This document shows, one piece after another, positions 45,601 to 58,340 of a stretch of DNA of 64,000 nt. The translations under genes and the position numbers were made by a program. The notes beneath the pieces are model-generated. The model ran no database searches. It was not told where the DNA came from and saw only the letters and a list, made by a program, of their open reading frames with translations. Numbering within the stretch: position 1 is the stretch's first letter; each line of letters begins with the position of its first letter. This DNA is from Lunularia cruciata (lineage: Eukaryota > Streptophyta > Marchantiopsida > Lunulariales > Lunulariaceae): the NCBI GenBank assembly GCA_948567375.1, contig OX419760.1:13454001-13518000 (forward strand), given 5' to 3'.

Positions 45601-48489
45601 CTTCGACCTGAGGTTTCTTGTATTGCAGCCATCTGGAGCCTATATCTTCCGACCAAACAGCCAAGCCTGTTCCCCCGTTAACAATCCCAATGACACCGTA
45701 CATTTCAGAACTTAAACCCATGATTTATACTTTAATGATTTGTTCTTGTACCACTCCTTGAAAATTCTGACTTCGCTAACATGCAGAATTTTTAGGGGAT
45801 ACCGCAATAACCTGTTAATATGCTTTGTCCAGGTCCAGTTGACAGTAATACGAGGACCATTGGTGGAAGAAGTCCATCAAACTTTCTCTCCTTGGATAAC
45901 TCAGGTTCGTGCTAAAGTCCCATCATGTTGATGGTCACTGCATACGTAGAATGTACGTAGATAAAGATGTTGGGGCTGTGATTCATCCATCCTAGTCGTA
46001 TTGAGTAACACCTAAGGCTTTTGTACTGTTACCTAAATTCACTGACGACCTGTTTATGACGACGTTTCCAAGGTCTCTTCATAGACGATATATTGTATAT
46101 TGCTTTTCTTCACAGTCTCTGTGCCCGTATGACAGGTTATCAGGCTTTACAAGGATGCAGACCATGCCGAACTGGAGTTCACGGTGGAGATCGAAACCCC
46201 GTGTGGCTTTGATTTTCATGACGAAACACAATCTTATAATTATCTTTACTGTCAAATATATTGATGACACCTATCAGTAAATAATCTTTTCATCCTGTTG
46301 CAGGTGGGTCCGATCCCAATTGATGACCGTGTTGGCAAAGAGGTTGTTACCAAGATCACAACAAATCTAGCTACTGATGGAGAATTTTATACAGATTCGA
46401 ATGGGCGGGACTTCATAAAACGAGTAAGTTTGATGAAAGATGCAATCCCACAGCTCAGATGTGTGTCATAATTGAAGCTCAAATGATGCTTGAGCTTTAT
46501 GTAATTTCGTATGATCGTTCCGATTTTGCAATGTCTCGACAAATCAAGCTTTACAATTTCATCAAGTAGATGCACTAGGAAAACAGAGTCTATGGTGGTT
46601 TATCGCTCCCATTCCAGCTTGCTCATTACTCCTGTGTGTTTTAGGTGCGTAACTACAGATCAGATTGGACTTTAAATGTCACTGAGGAAGTGGCGGGTAA
46701 CTATTATCCTGTACGTCCAGCTCCTAAACTTTACGCTGATTGGTTAAACTTGACAGTCGCAGTTCTTCCTAGTCCATCTCTAGTTCTCGCAGAATGTGGT
46801 AGCTTGCAACTGGTAGTGAAGTTGGACAAAAGCCCGAAGCTAAGCTTGTGTGTAAGGAACTGTAGATGTATAATTTTGGTTCAAATGACAGTGCTGGACA
46901 ATGAGCTTACCTAACCTCTTCCCTGGATCACTTCTGGCAGTTAAATTTGGGCATCTATCTCTCCAACAACGGTACTGACTTCTCCGTTCTAGTGGATCGA
47001 GCTGTCGGGGGTGGAAGTATATCAGATGGGGAGGTGGAAATCATGCTTCACAGGTTTCTACCTTTCACAGCTTTTTACTTTTCACAGCCTTCTCTGCGTT
47101 TCATAGATGTTTTATAAGTCTGACGTCCCTCTTATCGAAATTGCTAAAGGCTTGAACTGAACACACTATTTCTTCAGACGGTTACTCAATGATGACAAAA
47201 GAGGGGTAAGCGATGTGCTCAACGAGGTGGAGTGCATAGGTGAAGACCAGAAGTGTGAAGGTTTGAAGGTATGTCCTACTCAGCCAACGAAGATAACCTC
47301 GTGTCTCTTGGTTTTGGAGTTGTCCTTGAACATGGGGCTCACCGATCAACTTTGAATTAAATAGTGTAGTAAATGCTTATGCCTCTCTCATGTTTGTGGA
47401 GTTCCCCATGTTACTGCAATTGGTTCGTCAGATACTGTATTTGATCCCAAGATTGCGGTAGCAGGTACAGGGAAAGTACTATGTGCGTGCAAGCTCTACC
47501 GCAGATGCACCACAATGGCGGAGATCGTATGGTCAACAGATTCTTTCCCCTATGCAGCTTGCGTTTACAATTCTTGAGGTAAGGGGGTTAGACTGTAGGT
47601 GTTCTTGACGAGAATCCTTCTGGACATGTCATTGTTCCGATGGAAGGTTTTCCGTACCGCTTACCGGACCTTGCATGAAAATATTGCACACGTCTTCTGT
47701 TGTGAGCAGAACAATGAAGAAAGTGTGGGTCCAAGACTCAACTTCTCTATCGCGGCCAGTGATTACAGTCTGCCACCAAATGTTGCCCTTATCACTCTAC
47801 AGGTAATGATGCTACAAGTAGCTCACTTCGCATTAGTTCTTCACACCTGAAGTATGCTCCTAGTACAAGACACTTCATTAACCTTCATAATCTTCCTGTG
47901 TCGTATGTATCACCATTCCGACTTTACAGGAGTTAGAAGACGGGGAGATCCTCTTCCGCCTGGCCCATATCTATGAGGTAACATATCTGTACTCTTGTGT
48001 TGAGACTGTTGTGGCCGAATAATACTTCCAGTACCTCCCAGGCGTCGGACATGGGTCAGGAATTTCCACTAACTTGTACTTCTTAACTGCTTCTAGGTTG
48101 GAGAAGGTGAAACCTTGTCAGCAGTCGCGACCGTCGACACTCGAGCACTGTTCGGTTCAAGAAAGGTAAAACCTTAGTCGCACTTTTTCACAACTTAGGA
48201 CTTCTGCATGTCGATTCAAGTCTTCTCAGCTCCGCAGTCCCTTGGAACTTACTCAATTTGTTGCCATCTATTATTACAGATCGAGGAAATCGAGGAGGTC
48301 ACTCTAACGGCAAATCAGAAGAAGACGCATTTCGCACCACTGGAATGGAACACGGAAGGAAACGCAACCTCATCCAAAGAACCAGTACGAGGACGTCTAT
48401 TGAAGAAACACGAAGTGCTTGTGGAACTTGGTCCGATGGAGATCAGAACCTTCATCGCTTCCTTCAAAGAAAAGTCGAGTTACCTGTAG
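39695..48489 (+). CDS. Acid (lysosomal/vacuolar-type) alpha-mannosidase, GH38
   Basis: Removes alpha-linked mannose from N-glycans in the vacuole or apoplast. Exons: 39695-39997, 40566-40649, 40759-40847, 40968-41142, 41346-41465, 41704-41787, 41957-42028, 42171-42284, 42572-42672, 43012-43105, 43243-43410, 43688-43846 (or 43882), 44284-44349, 44519-44575, 44833-45040, 45179-45312, 45433-45504, 45629-45697, 45833-45904, 46136-46183, 46304-46423, 46645-46710, 46941-47053, 47178-47268, 47465-47578, 47710-47802, 47930-47977, 48097-48165, 48280-48489; 1070 (or 1082) residues. The chosen ATG starts a signal peptide (hydrophobic 8-22); the frame is open upstream to 39533. Zinc ligands are H80, D82 (HTHDDVGW), D202 and H443 (QHHDGVSGT); D202 in QIDPFGHS is the expected nucleophile. 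A nine-Asp run (49-57) follows the leader. C-terminal GH38 beta domains are complete. Exon 12 has two possible donors. Confidence 0.92.
39837..39866 (+). repeat. Coding (GAT)n repeat giving a poly-Asp run
   Basis: A run of GAT codons in exon 1 of the mannosidase gene encodes nine consecutive aspartates just after the signal peptide and a basic segment. Trinucleotide runs of this kind vary in length between alleles. Confidence 0.9.
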
Positions 48490-49734
48490 ATTCGTCTTCA
48501 GCTTTGACGATAGCTATGTTCGCTTGTAGCACTGATCTGTGCCACTGTAACAGCGGAGGTTGAAATAAAAATGGAATACACCTTTATACAGATGCATGAG
48601 CAGAATGTGATACTTTCTCTCTGGTGACTTGCCCAACTGAGTTTCAAACAAAATCATTCTTATGGTAATTAGATTGAACACCCAGTTGGACATCATACTA
48701 GATCATCTCCACAAGAGGAAACGATCATGTCAGACGGGGAAGGAACAATGTTCACCAGCCTTCCCGAAACAAATAGGAAATATATTCTTAAATATGATTC
48801 GGTCCGAATGCCTTCGAGTCTTCTTTCAACCTTACTTCTAGAAAGACCGGTATCTTAGCGCATCAAAGATAATGCATCTGACAAACCTATTCCAAATATA
48901 CAGAAATTTATTTAATTGAATATATTTCACTGGAAAGGCTTTTCGTTTGGTTCAAGTCTTCGCTCAAAATTGACCGGTATTTACACGCATTGAGGACATA
49001 GCACCCAGGTTCAACCTCGCACCAGAGCGTTTTACTGGCCTTGCATGATCTACGATATCAAACTTAAGTAGGCAGATCTTAAGCTGAAGTAAAAGAGCTA
49101 GGGATCATAAATCTGTCCTGAAACGAATGCCCATTATTTTTACGCTTGGCAGGATGTAACCTACAGCTAGGCAATGCACATAGACTAGTCTTATACCATA
49201 GAAATTTAAGACTCGTCTTTCAAGACTGGCCCAGTACGAAGCCTAATGTTAAGCCCAGGGTTCCTTAGTATATATGGGAAACTTCACGAGTTCTACCATG
49301 TAAATTAGAGACAAAACTGTTGTTGCCAGAGTACAAGTCTGAACTTGCTAGCATGTCATAGAAGGATGCATCACCGCCTCATTGCTATGTTGAAAAGCTG
49401 CACAGAAGAGAAACAGAGATCTGCAAAATGTGAGAACGCAGAAGGAGATCTTGGACTCAAAGAGAATAACGGAATAAGCCGTCGTTGCATCTTCAATAAC
49501 TGGGCAAAACCAAAATAGTACCAATGTGAAAAGTCAGATGGAGATCTTGTGATTAGGAAGAATACTGAAATCAAGTCGTCGCATCTTCTAAAACGAGAAA
49601 TTACCATTAGTGATGGAATTGACTCGACATTACCACGTAGTATCCAATGTGGCAAGTCAGGAGGAGACTTCGGATCAAGAGGACTACTGCAATCAGCTCG
49701 TTGCATTTTCTGGTACGAGAACAATGTTACCAAG
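48490..49734. other. Intergenic region between convergent genes
   Basis: Lies between the 3' ends of the plus-strand mannosidase and the minus-strand coiled-coil gene, so it should hold two 3' UTRs. No gene recognised. Two related GA-rich blocks near 49435 and 49535 (GAGATCTTG-GA...AAG.AATA) look like a diverged local duplication. Confidence 0.5.
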
Positions 49735-51889
49735 TTATACGTTGACAAGTAGGATATGCAATGTCATGTGACAAACCTGGCGAGCTCCTTGCACGACTCT
49801 CCTGTCTTCTCGTGATGTCATTTTGGATTCACCTCCTGAAGTTGGTGTGACCTCTCCTCGTCCCATTGACCTTTTCCTCCTTTTCTCCTGACTCCCCATG
49901 TCAGAATTTCCCGGGAAGTTGCTTCCTGTATCATAGCTGGACTTTATCATTTCAGCAAGTACCAGGTTATTCTTCAGGACTTCCTGGGGGAAAGTGGCAC
50001 TTTCTACGTTCTCAACATCATCACTGCCCATTGAACCAGGCAACCCCATGATTCCCTTACCACCGCCATCCTTATAAGCTGAAGCCTCCAGAGAGTTACT
50101 TTCTGAATCAACGTTGGGTTTGCCCTGTTCTGGTTGTACCAGGGTACTCGTCGAGAGTTCTCGTTGGAAAGCTGTGGTATCCGCACTTTCACCACCACCG
50201 TTACAGCAACTGAAATGAGGCACAGCTGTGGTTTCCACATTGTCAACAGCTCCATCACCACACGTTGAGTGGACATTGTCACATTCTTCACTTCCATCCT
50301 CACTCCCAGTGGTCTGCTTTGAAGTTGAATTCGAGCTTTCAAGCTCGTCTGCCGTGGTTTTCTCCAACCCTTCCTGTGTTTCCTGTTGGCGAGACGGACC
50401 GTCGGAGTCTGGAGAAGCTTGAACACCCTCGCCGTTCCCATTGACGTGAGAAGATGTTTCATGATGGTGAGGGGGAGTTACAGACTCTGGCGAGGCTCCA
50501 ACATCACCAATATCTCCATCAGCGTGGTTAGCATCAGACTGGTCATCTTCACATGTTGGTAAAGAGTCCTCACCAGTGTGAACAACAGGATCGTATGTCA
50601 AAGATGATTTCTCTTCATCCGAATATTTTGATTCCATCTTCTTCAGAATCTGTAGGCCAACGTCTTCAGCTTGAAGTTCTTCAACATTTCGTTGCATTAA
50701 GTCGACTTCTTCTGACTTTCTGGGAAAAGACTTTAGCTCCAGCTCATTTACACTAGAGGCGATGCCATCCACTTCAGGAACTAGTCCCTTCCCAATTGGC
50801 TGAGCTTCTTTGCCTGCTGCCTCCTCTCCAAAACTTTCCACCACCACCTTTTCATTGCGTATATGAGTAATGGGAGTAGTGCGTGTCCTGTTAACACCAG
50901 GCTCAGCAACTTCAGCTTCTTTCATCTCCACATCTGTACTACTCTCAGGTATATGAGCTTCCAAGTTAGGCAGCTTCATTGCCGGAGTGTAGCTATTCAT
51001 AGTCAGATACCCCACACCAAAATGCCCATAAACGCTCTGCCCTTCCCCTACAGAAGAAGCTGGGTTTGACTTCTGCCGGTTGTAGCTCCCCTTGCATGAG
51101 ACCTGAGTCCTTCTCCCACTCTGCCTGTGCTGCTGCTGCCCCTCAGCTTCCTCAACCTGATCGCCTTTCCTCTTCAAAGACGATCTCCTCTGCGGTTCCG
51201 GCGACCCGGCCCCCAGCAAGCGTTTTGTGGAACTCTCCACAGGGTGCTCCCATAACTTCTTCTGCAAGCATAGACTCGAAACGTAAACACACGGCGAACT
51301 AAATCCAATTAACTCAATTGACGGCGCAACAAAACAAGTAAAAGCACCAGAAGGAGCGAAATCTTCTCACATTTTGATGCATGTTCATCATGAGCTGGAG
51401 AGCATTGGTCTTCGATCGCGAAAGCTCCCGCTCGAGCTCAAAGTTCTTCTTCCTCATCATCTCCACGACGTTTTGGAGGTAGTGAACGCAGGAAACCGCA
51501 TACGAAGCGTACTTGTTCAGCACTTCCGTTGCGGCCTGCTCCACACTCCTCAGCATCAGAGCTTCGAACTCCTGAACCCGCTGTTCAATTGGTGCATGGA
51601 CATTTTTACGCTCATCGAACTGATCGAAGCCGATTTTCATACTCTCCTCCATAAGTACATCTCTTCTGAACTTCTCCACCCAGCAATTCCACACTTTCTC
51701 TCCCTACAAACCACCACCCCAAACACAAACAGCAACGACAGTCAGAGCTCGAAATCCGTAAATTTCTTCCTCTACAATTCACCAAATTGAATAAACTCCA
51801 AAAATTCCAAACCAGCTAAGAAAAATCACAACCAAATCAATGTTTACCTCGTCGGGGGATTCCCGATTAGATGATTCTGGACAGGCCAT
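49735..51889 (-). CDS. Unrecognised coiled-coil protein, about 633 residues
   Basis: Three exons: 51889-51848, 51703-51371 and 51261-49735; GT-AG introns in phase 0; 1902 bp. I do not recognise the family. Residues 15-125 are helical and look conserved in style (GEKVWNCWVEKFRRD, FEALMLRSVEQAATEV, then NFELERELSRSKTNALQLMM), with heptad-like leucines suggesting a coiled coil. The large third exon encodes a polar, acidic, low-complexity region rich in Glu, Ser, Asp and Thr, with a basic KRKGDQ-like patch near its start that could be a nuclear localisation signal. The start ATG heads a short first exon and fits a normal donor. A good donor CAG|GTTTGT near 49780 could trim the last 15 or so residues. 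Nuclear or scaffold function is only a guess. Confidence 0.65.
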
Positions 51890-52540
51890 CGTGTGTTTCC
51901 CGGTCTCAGACTGAACTCACTCGGACCACCACGACCACCTCCTTCTCTTCCTTCTTCTACTTCCTTCGGGGCTCGGATGCCCAAAGCCACGTAGACATTT
52001 GGGGGGAGCACCTATTTCTTACGTGGAGATTTCTGATTGACAGGAGATGCTTGTTTCTACTCCAGAAACTTGATGTTTGCTCTACGTGGATGGATTTGCG
52101 CGGCCACGGATGTTTGAGATTGCTGACTGCGCAACAACGGCCTCGTCTAGAGCACACCTTGATGAGGAATCGAGCAGCCAGCAAGCTGCAGCTTCCGGGA
52201 ACCAGGTTGGGGTTGACTCAACCCTGGTCGGGTTGACAAGAGGGCAATACTGTGGTCAAGTTGGTATCCTCGTCCTGAGTAGAACTCGATAACCTTCAGT
52301 TATAAAGTGATGTTTGAACAACCCACTGTTATGGTTATGGTAATTTCCGTTAGATTGTCACTTATAATAATAAATTGTATAAGTGTGGAGTACATTGTTT
52401 CTTATGTTAATCCATCTCTTGAGGAGAGAACGGGAGAACAAGCATGACTAAAACTTACATGACTGCAATAAACTGTTCTACATGGACAACACACTTGTGT
52501 TCACCATGATAAGTACATATCATTCTTTGAAACCCATATA

Positions 52541-52568
52541 GATAATCGATATCTAGGAATCGATTATC
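52541..52568. repeat. Perfect inverted repeat, 10-bp arms
   Basis: GATAATCGAT at 52541-52550 and ATCGATTATC at 52559-52568 around an 8-bp spacer. Both arms contain ATCGAT. Function unknown. Confidence 0.8.
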
Positions 52569-52741
52569 GATGCTAGAACATATGATTCGGACATCAATTT
52601 GGTATTGAGTAAGTTTTCAACCATTCAAATTTGTTTAATCCCATGTAGGCCCACGCCACTTAAATTGTCCAAAGAAAGGTGGATTTCTATTGACGTATTC
52701 TCTTTCTTTTGTTAAAAGTATTGAAGGTTAAAACATATTAT

Positions 52742-52781
52742 TTAGTCTCTCTCTCTCTCTCTCTCTCAAAAGAGAGACTAA
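52742..52781. repeat. (CT)n run within a 9-bp inverted repeat
   Basis: TTAGTCTCT at 52742-52750 pairs with AGAGACTAA at 52773-52781; a CT run of about ten units fills the 5' side. Could be a hairpin-forming microsatellite. Confidence 0.75.
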
Positions 52782-54507
52782 GTAAAGAAGGATGAGAAAA
52801 AGGAATTTAACACTAAAATATGCTTAAAATGTTCTTCAATCTCACAAGAATGAAATCTGTAAAGAAACCCTTTTATTTTCAGTCAACCTTGCCCTTGAAG
52901 TCGAAATCACATTGAATCGCATTTTATATCCTACAATATTTAATTTTTCATATCTGATAAAATAAAAATTTTATATTTTCCCAAATGTCCTTGGAAGGAA
53001 ATGAAGCCAATATTTTCAACATAATGACCTTGAGAAAACCAACTCTAAACTTTGTAATTAAAGATCAGAGACTGTAAAGCATGTGTTTGATAGTCTTGGG
53101 GAGAGTGATCTTGAGATATTTTTCACTATCTGAACTATTACAGCATACTATAGTGTACATGAAAGCACGCATGCACTTGCAATGTATAGAAATCAATTTG
53201 AAAGGTCGGTTCGAAGGGACAATTTCTCAAAATAAATCACGCAACTGGTAGTATCCCATTTAAATACGCAGTACCTGAAAAGAAATTATACATTACTCTT
53301 CTCACTTCTACCCCTGTCAAGACTGATAGAAATCGAACCAGGGCAATATATAAGCCGACTTTGAATGTAGAAAAGACATCATATTTAGAGTATCATCATA
53401 CCAGCACGCTTTAATCAGGACATGATAACTCAATACAAGTTTTTCTTAACGTGATGAGTCTGATGACCTTTCACTCTATTAAGAGCCTACTTTTAACTAG
53501 CTCCAATATGCATACTACATTATGAGCATATTGGTGTCGTAATTTAAACGTTCAATCAAGTAAATATCTCTCAAACTATATTCCACAATGGTGAATTTTA
53601 GGTCTCATGCTCTCATAGTAACTTCTTGAAAGATTACACTTGGTGGGGTATACGGAGAACATGTCAGAAAGACTCTAACGATTGTTAGTGAAATCAAAAT
53701 CCAAATGCTTTTTCGTTCAATTCCATCTAAAGAGATCAAAATTGAATGTTTGCGTACTAAATGAATGTCGTCATACCTTAGTCTCCAGAAAATATTAGAT
53801 GAACAGAAACGTCGACCTTTTCTGTAGAGGTTTGTAGAAACGTAAGGCATAATGTAGGATTCTATAACTCAGAAGTTTATTTCCAAAGTTGTTTGGAAAA
53901 GATAATCGGGTGACAAACACTAAAATATAGTTTAGAACGAAGCAGTTTTTGCATAATTCGACTTGTGAGAAACTGACGTAAAACTCTGAATTATCAAAAC
54001 AGACTACAGTATAAACTCTCGTAGAATAGCCGAGACTTTGGATACGTGCAAGGTGTCTGTAGAAATTTTAAGATTGACACTCGCGGTACACTGTGTCGAT
54101 TGATCTTACCCAAGTTGTATAATTTTACATTGAATAAACTGATACCTTTGACGTTTGTATACCACATAGAGGAGCGCCAGACATAAAAAGAAGGAATGCA
54201 TGGACCAAAAAGATGCAACATTATGTATCTTAAATACCGAAGAGAAGGAGACTCATAGTTTATTATCCAATATACCATTTACAAAGTGCACGCTTTTCTT
54301 ACAAGCTATCGCCAGAGCATGGAAGATAAGATTCTCATCTCAAACTCGAACAAAATATACGAGATAGTGTCTAACATTGACCCTGAAATGCTAAACTCAT
54401 CGGCACCGACCCAAATGGTTTGTATGTTTACATAGCTGTGTACAGAGTAGCTTTGTGGTGTGACGATGAGGTGATAACAGGATTATCATCAAATTACGGT
54501 TGAATAA

Positions 54508-57500
54508 TCAGGACACCAACGGAAACAGGGGTGAATCTATTGCGGATCCAGGAGGCAGTTCCACCTTAAGACCAGCTTTTTGTTCCCAAATGAACTCCAT
54601 GGTTCCAGGACGTGGATCAAATCGCACAGAATCACCGACCCAGCGAGTTGCATAAGCGCGGCGTCGATTACCAGAGGATGATATTCCAGGAGCCCCATGA
54701 ACGGAGAAGCTATGGTGAACAAGGACGTCTCCAGGTTCCAAGTCCCATGTCAAAAGTTCAACCTTCAATTGCCACGCAAGAACGCTCTCTGGTCAGCTTG
54801 ACACTGTGGTTCCTAGTGCTTAAATGAATGAAATGGCAGATATTTACAAACTAAGATCTGTACAAGGTTCAGATGCTACATGAAACTGATTCTGAGAAGC
54901 TCCCAGACCTACCTTATCTAGCATGCTGTCGACGTCTGGGGCCTCTGGCAAAGGAGTCACATTTGCAGCCTGGTATCTGTCTGCGTCACCAGAGAAAGAC
55001 CTCAATCTGCATACAACCAACGGTTTAGTCCCTTTACCGCGGTCAGCACCAAATCTATGGCCCATCGCTTAGAAGATGTTTTCACACACTAATATCTCCT
55101 CGTTCATGGATAAAAACTTCTTTCCTCCAGAATTACATACCAAAGAGATCCGACTGGACGTAAGTGGGTTTGGTTGCAAAGTCTATGTTAGAACCCAGGC
55201 TTAACTGTCCAGATACCTTAATACCATTGATTCAAGTGCTTCACAAGCATCAAAAATATTCTTGCGTATCCTGACATATTAATCAATCATATATTCAAAC
55301 TTTTCCATTTTTCTCTGACTCTGTTTGGTAAACAACTCAAGATCTCGTACTCACTTGTGCAGAAGCTTCCATTTGTGAGAGCCCTTCACATATTGGACGC
55401 AGCTAGACTTGGGAATGTAGTCCAAGGAGAGCCACAAAGAGATGACCTGGTTACCAGCAAGTGGCCAGTAAGAGTGGTCATTGTGCCATGGAGTGGTTGT
55501 CTTTGTTCCCGGTTCCTTCACAAACAGCTGATCATAGAAAAGACGCACCTGCTTTGCTCTGTCGTTCATGATTACAGTAAATCAGCTTATTCATCTCTAC
55601 CTGAATAACATAGACAAGAACCACTTTTGCTAATTTTGGAACAGTCGACCAGTCGACTGAGTTAAACTGGTTTCAGACTCACATTGTTACATGAGAGGAC
55701 TATGTACAGAAGGCACACCTTTGAGACGGTTTACCAGAGTGTCAAGAATGTTTAAGGTTTCTCTGGTGCTGTAATCTGGTTAATTTATTTTGAGTCATCA
55801 ACCAGTAAGTCTGCGCTTCTTATTCCACATCGTTCATTGGGCTCTTCAACTTGATACCTGTTCTCTCGCTTTACATTCATGACAAATGACATTTACATCT
55901 CTTCGCCGACATGATATACGAGAAACTGTACTAGGAGTCGCTTAGCATGGAAAGAGATTCAACCTACTCATCCGCCTTGCAACCTCTCCTGCATGCGATT
56001 CAAACACAAATTCTCGCATAACCTCAGACCGCATCCATAAGAATTGATCATCATGAAATCGTCCTGGCTGCATTAAAACTTCAACCAGTGGGTCATAATG
56101 TCTGTATATGAGTAATGACGGCATAATGCGAGAATAGTGTACTGATTACTATGTCCTGACTAGCTTGCAAGAAACTTTACCTTTTCTAACCTAATTTGAA
56201 ATATGGTTATGGTTGTAGAAGTGGAACAAAGGCGATACGGTTCTGCTTTCCATATATACCAATGTCAACTTCATCCTGACAAGTTACAATGTCCGTCTTC
56301 GTTTGCCTTGGATAGGGGTATTACCTGCCCAGGTGTCACGTGCTCATCGCATAATGGACCTACCAACAAGAAATCCCCGTCACAAATGTGTCGTAGAGAA
56401 GTAAACTCTTGATATACAGAATCTTCCTGTACATTTTCTTTTGCTTGTCGACACTAATTCTGGCCATGACGCAGCTATTGTATCGAATTTTGAGCAAAGC
56501 TCAACAAAGATGTCAAACGAACCCTATGCTCCTCCATGCAGCTCTTAAATCTCTCCTTCGTGATTTGGAGGAAAGTCATACCTTAGGAAAGGTTCATAGG
56601 TACAAATCTGGACCCTATTACCCTTGACACGTATCCACAAATTGATTGATCCCGACTGGTTTCATGAACTTGGATAAGCTCTGGGAATAAGTCTCATGAA
56701 CCCTCAGGACACAACCGTAACGTCGGGTAGGAAGGACATGCAGACTAACCTGGATTTTTCAAGTTCACTTCTGCAGCTTCTTGCAGCTTCTCTACCCATT
56801 CAGGGGAGAAAACCTGACGCAGAACTGTAGCACCATCTTCCTCAAATTGTTGTACATCCTCCTCGGATATCCTGGCAATTCCAACTTCCAACACGTTATC
56901 TAAAGACAACACATATCCTTCCAGCAAGACAGTAGACAACTTGAATCTTTGAGCTAAAATCTAGGAATAAGAGTTCATTAGCTTGGCTTGAAGCTAAGCA
57001 GTAACTGTAACAAACTTACACAAGTGCAATGGGTAGTGACTGATCAGATGTGTTCAAAATGAGCTGAATAGGTAGTTCAATCAGCTAAAATACGATTCAA
57101 CGTCATTGCTATGGTTTCATGAAAATAGTTTCAGAGTGCTAAACTCTCCAATTTCTGGAAGGACATGGTACAGAAATAGCGCAGCCTGTCTAGTAAATGA
57201 CAGAATGTGGTTGAGAAGTGTTTGAAAGGTTGTGCTTCTAATAACGGAAAAGGTTTGTGGAGGGCTTCATATGGAAAGCTCAAAGAAGAATATATAATAC
57301 TGCAAAGCAGTGAGCTTCTGTCTAACCAGATGATCCTTAGCATGCGCTTAGCTGGTTGAAGTGCTTCGTTTCTAGTTCTATGGAGAGAAGGATAATCTGC
57401 ATCATCTTATCAAAAGGAGAAAATACCGTGGAGATGTTGCAATGGATGAAGCAAAACGATGTCTGCCAACAATAGGGTGTAATGCGCGGAACAAAGCTCT

Positions 57501-57509
57501 TCCTGCCAT
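54508..57509 (-). CDS. Phytanoyl-CoA dioxygenase (PhyH) family protein
   Basis: Seven exons: 57509-57427, 56946-56750, 56359-56325, 56067-55968, 55556-55355, 55006-54913 and 54786-54508; 990 bp, 329 residues. PhyH enzymes are Fe(II)/2-oxoglutarate dioxygenases that hydroxylate, for example, the alpha carbon of branched fatty acyl-CoA. Iron ligands are H163 and D165 (TPWHNDHSYW) and H267 (SVHGAPG); arginines at 278-280 are placed to bind 2-oxoglutarate. Other family marks are FYDQLFVKEPGT and WDLEPGDVLVHH. Residues 1-27 are Arg- and Ala-rich without acidic residues, like a mitochondrial or plastid presequence; I see no peroxisomal PTS1 (it ends PLVS) or PTS2. The acceptor of exon 5 (CAGAG|CAAAG) is chosen by phase and is the weakest boundary. 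The substrate is unknown. Confidence 0.85.
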
Positions 57510-58340
57510 TCCGCCTCCGCTGTATGCAAACTCACAAGGCTAAAAGATTTGCACAGATTTCACACCTACAGTGAATCTAATCTCGAATCAACCGAAAATC
57601 TCCGTTAAACAATTGGAGTTAACAACAAGGGGCACTTCCTAGTAGGATTGCTGCTACCTGCGAAGACTATCTGAACCAATGCTGCAGACTATGTTTCAGT
57701 TCAAGGAAAATTCGCCCACTGTTCACCTTCGGAGGAATTACACATCCATGAAATAGATTTTCACAGACGGAAAATTTCGAAATCGACGCAATTCGACCTG
57801 GCTAGCAACCGAATAAGATGTATCTTAACTACAAAGTTTAGAATCGAAGCTAACATTTGTAGATCCAAACAGGCTAGACTATGCACTGATTAATCCTGTA
57901 GTACTCAAATGCCAACGACTCCTCATTACTGATCCCTAGCACACTCACTGCATCAGAGAGAGGAAGTACAATTCGTCCGCTCTTAACAACGAATCCAGTG
58001 AATGAATGTTGGCGGTTGCCAACCAGAGTTTACAGAGTTTCTTCCACGGACCAATAGATCGGGTTTCCATACGATTGCTGAAAACCTCCTCTGCACTGTT
58101 TTCTGCTCTTGCAGAAGAACGAATCAGTAGTAGACAACCCCATAACCGATGTTTGGATGACTCCACCGTATCGTCATCATTCACTTGCAGCAATCCAGAC
58201 AACAAGGTATCCCTTTGAATTATGAAAGACAAGACAGACGCTAGATATTCATGATGCCATCAATTCATATCACAAGGTATCTTTTGAAAGACGATGAATA
58301 ACTACTCATGATTCCATCAGAATAACTACTCATGATGCAA
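57510..58340. other. Region upstream of the dioxygenase gene
   Basis: Likely promoter and leader of the PhyH gene near 57510-57900. The remainder shows no recognised gene; overlapping open frames at 57945-58232 on both strands have no family features. Confidence 0.45.

Larger units (their letters stand above)
51890..54507. other. Intergenic AT-rich region
   Basis: Upstream of the coiled-coil gene and downstream of the dioxygenase gene. The first 400 bp are GC-richer and likely hold the promoter. Beyond 52300 the sequence is AT-rich, with a 10-bp perfect inverted repeat (52541-52568) and a CT run inside another inverted repeat (52742-52781). No gene or RNA was recognised. Confidence 0.5.

Noticed and set aside
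46136..46225. Longer form of mannosidase exon 20 using a GTGTGG donor
   Set aside because: The earlier ACG|GTGGAG donor gives the family join [11 protein letters not shown]; the longer form adds residues absent from homologues.
57945..58232. 95-codon minus frame and an opposed plus frame
   Set aside because: Mutual shadows without motifs, in the upstream region of the PhyH gene.
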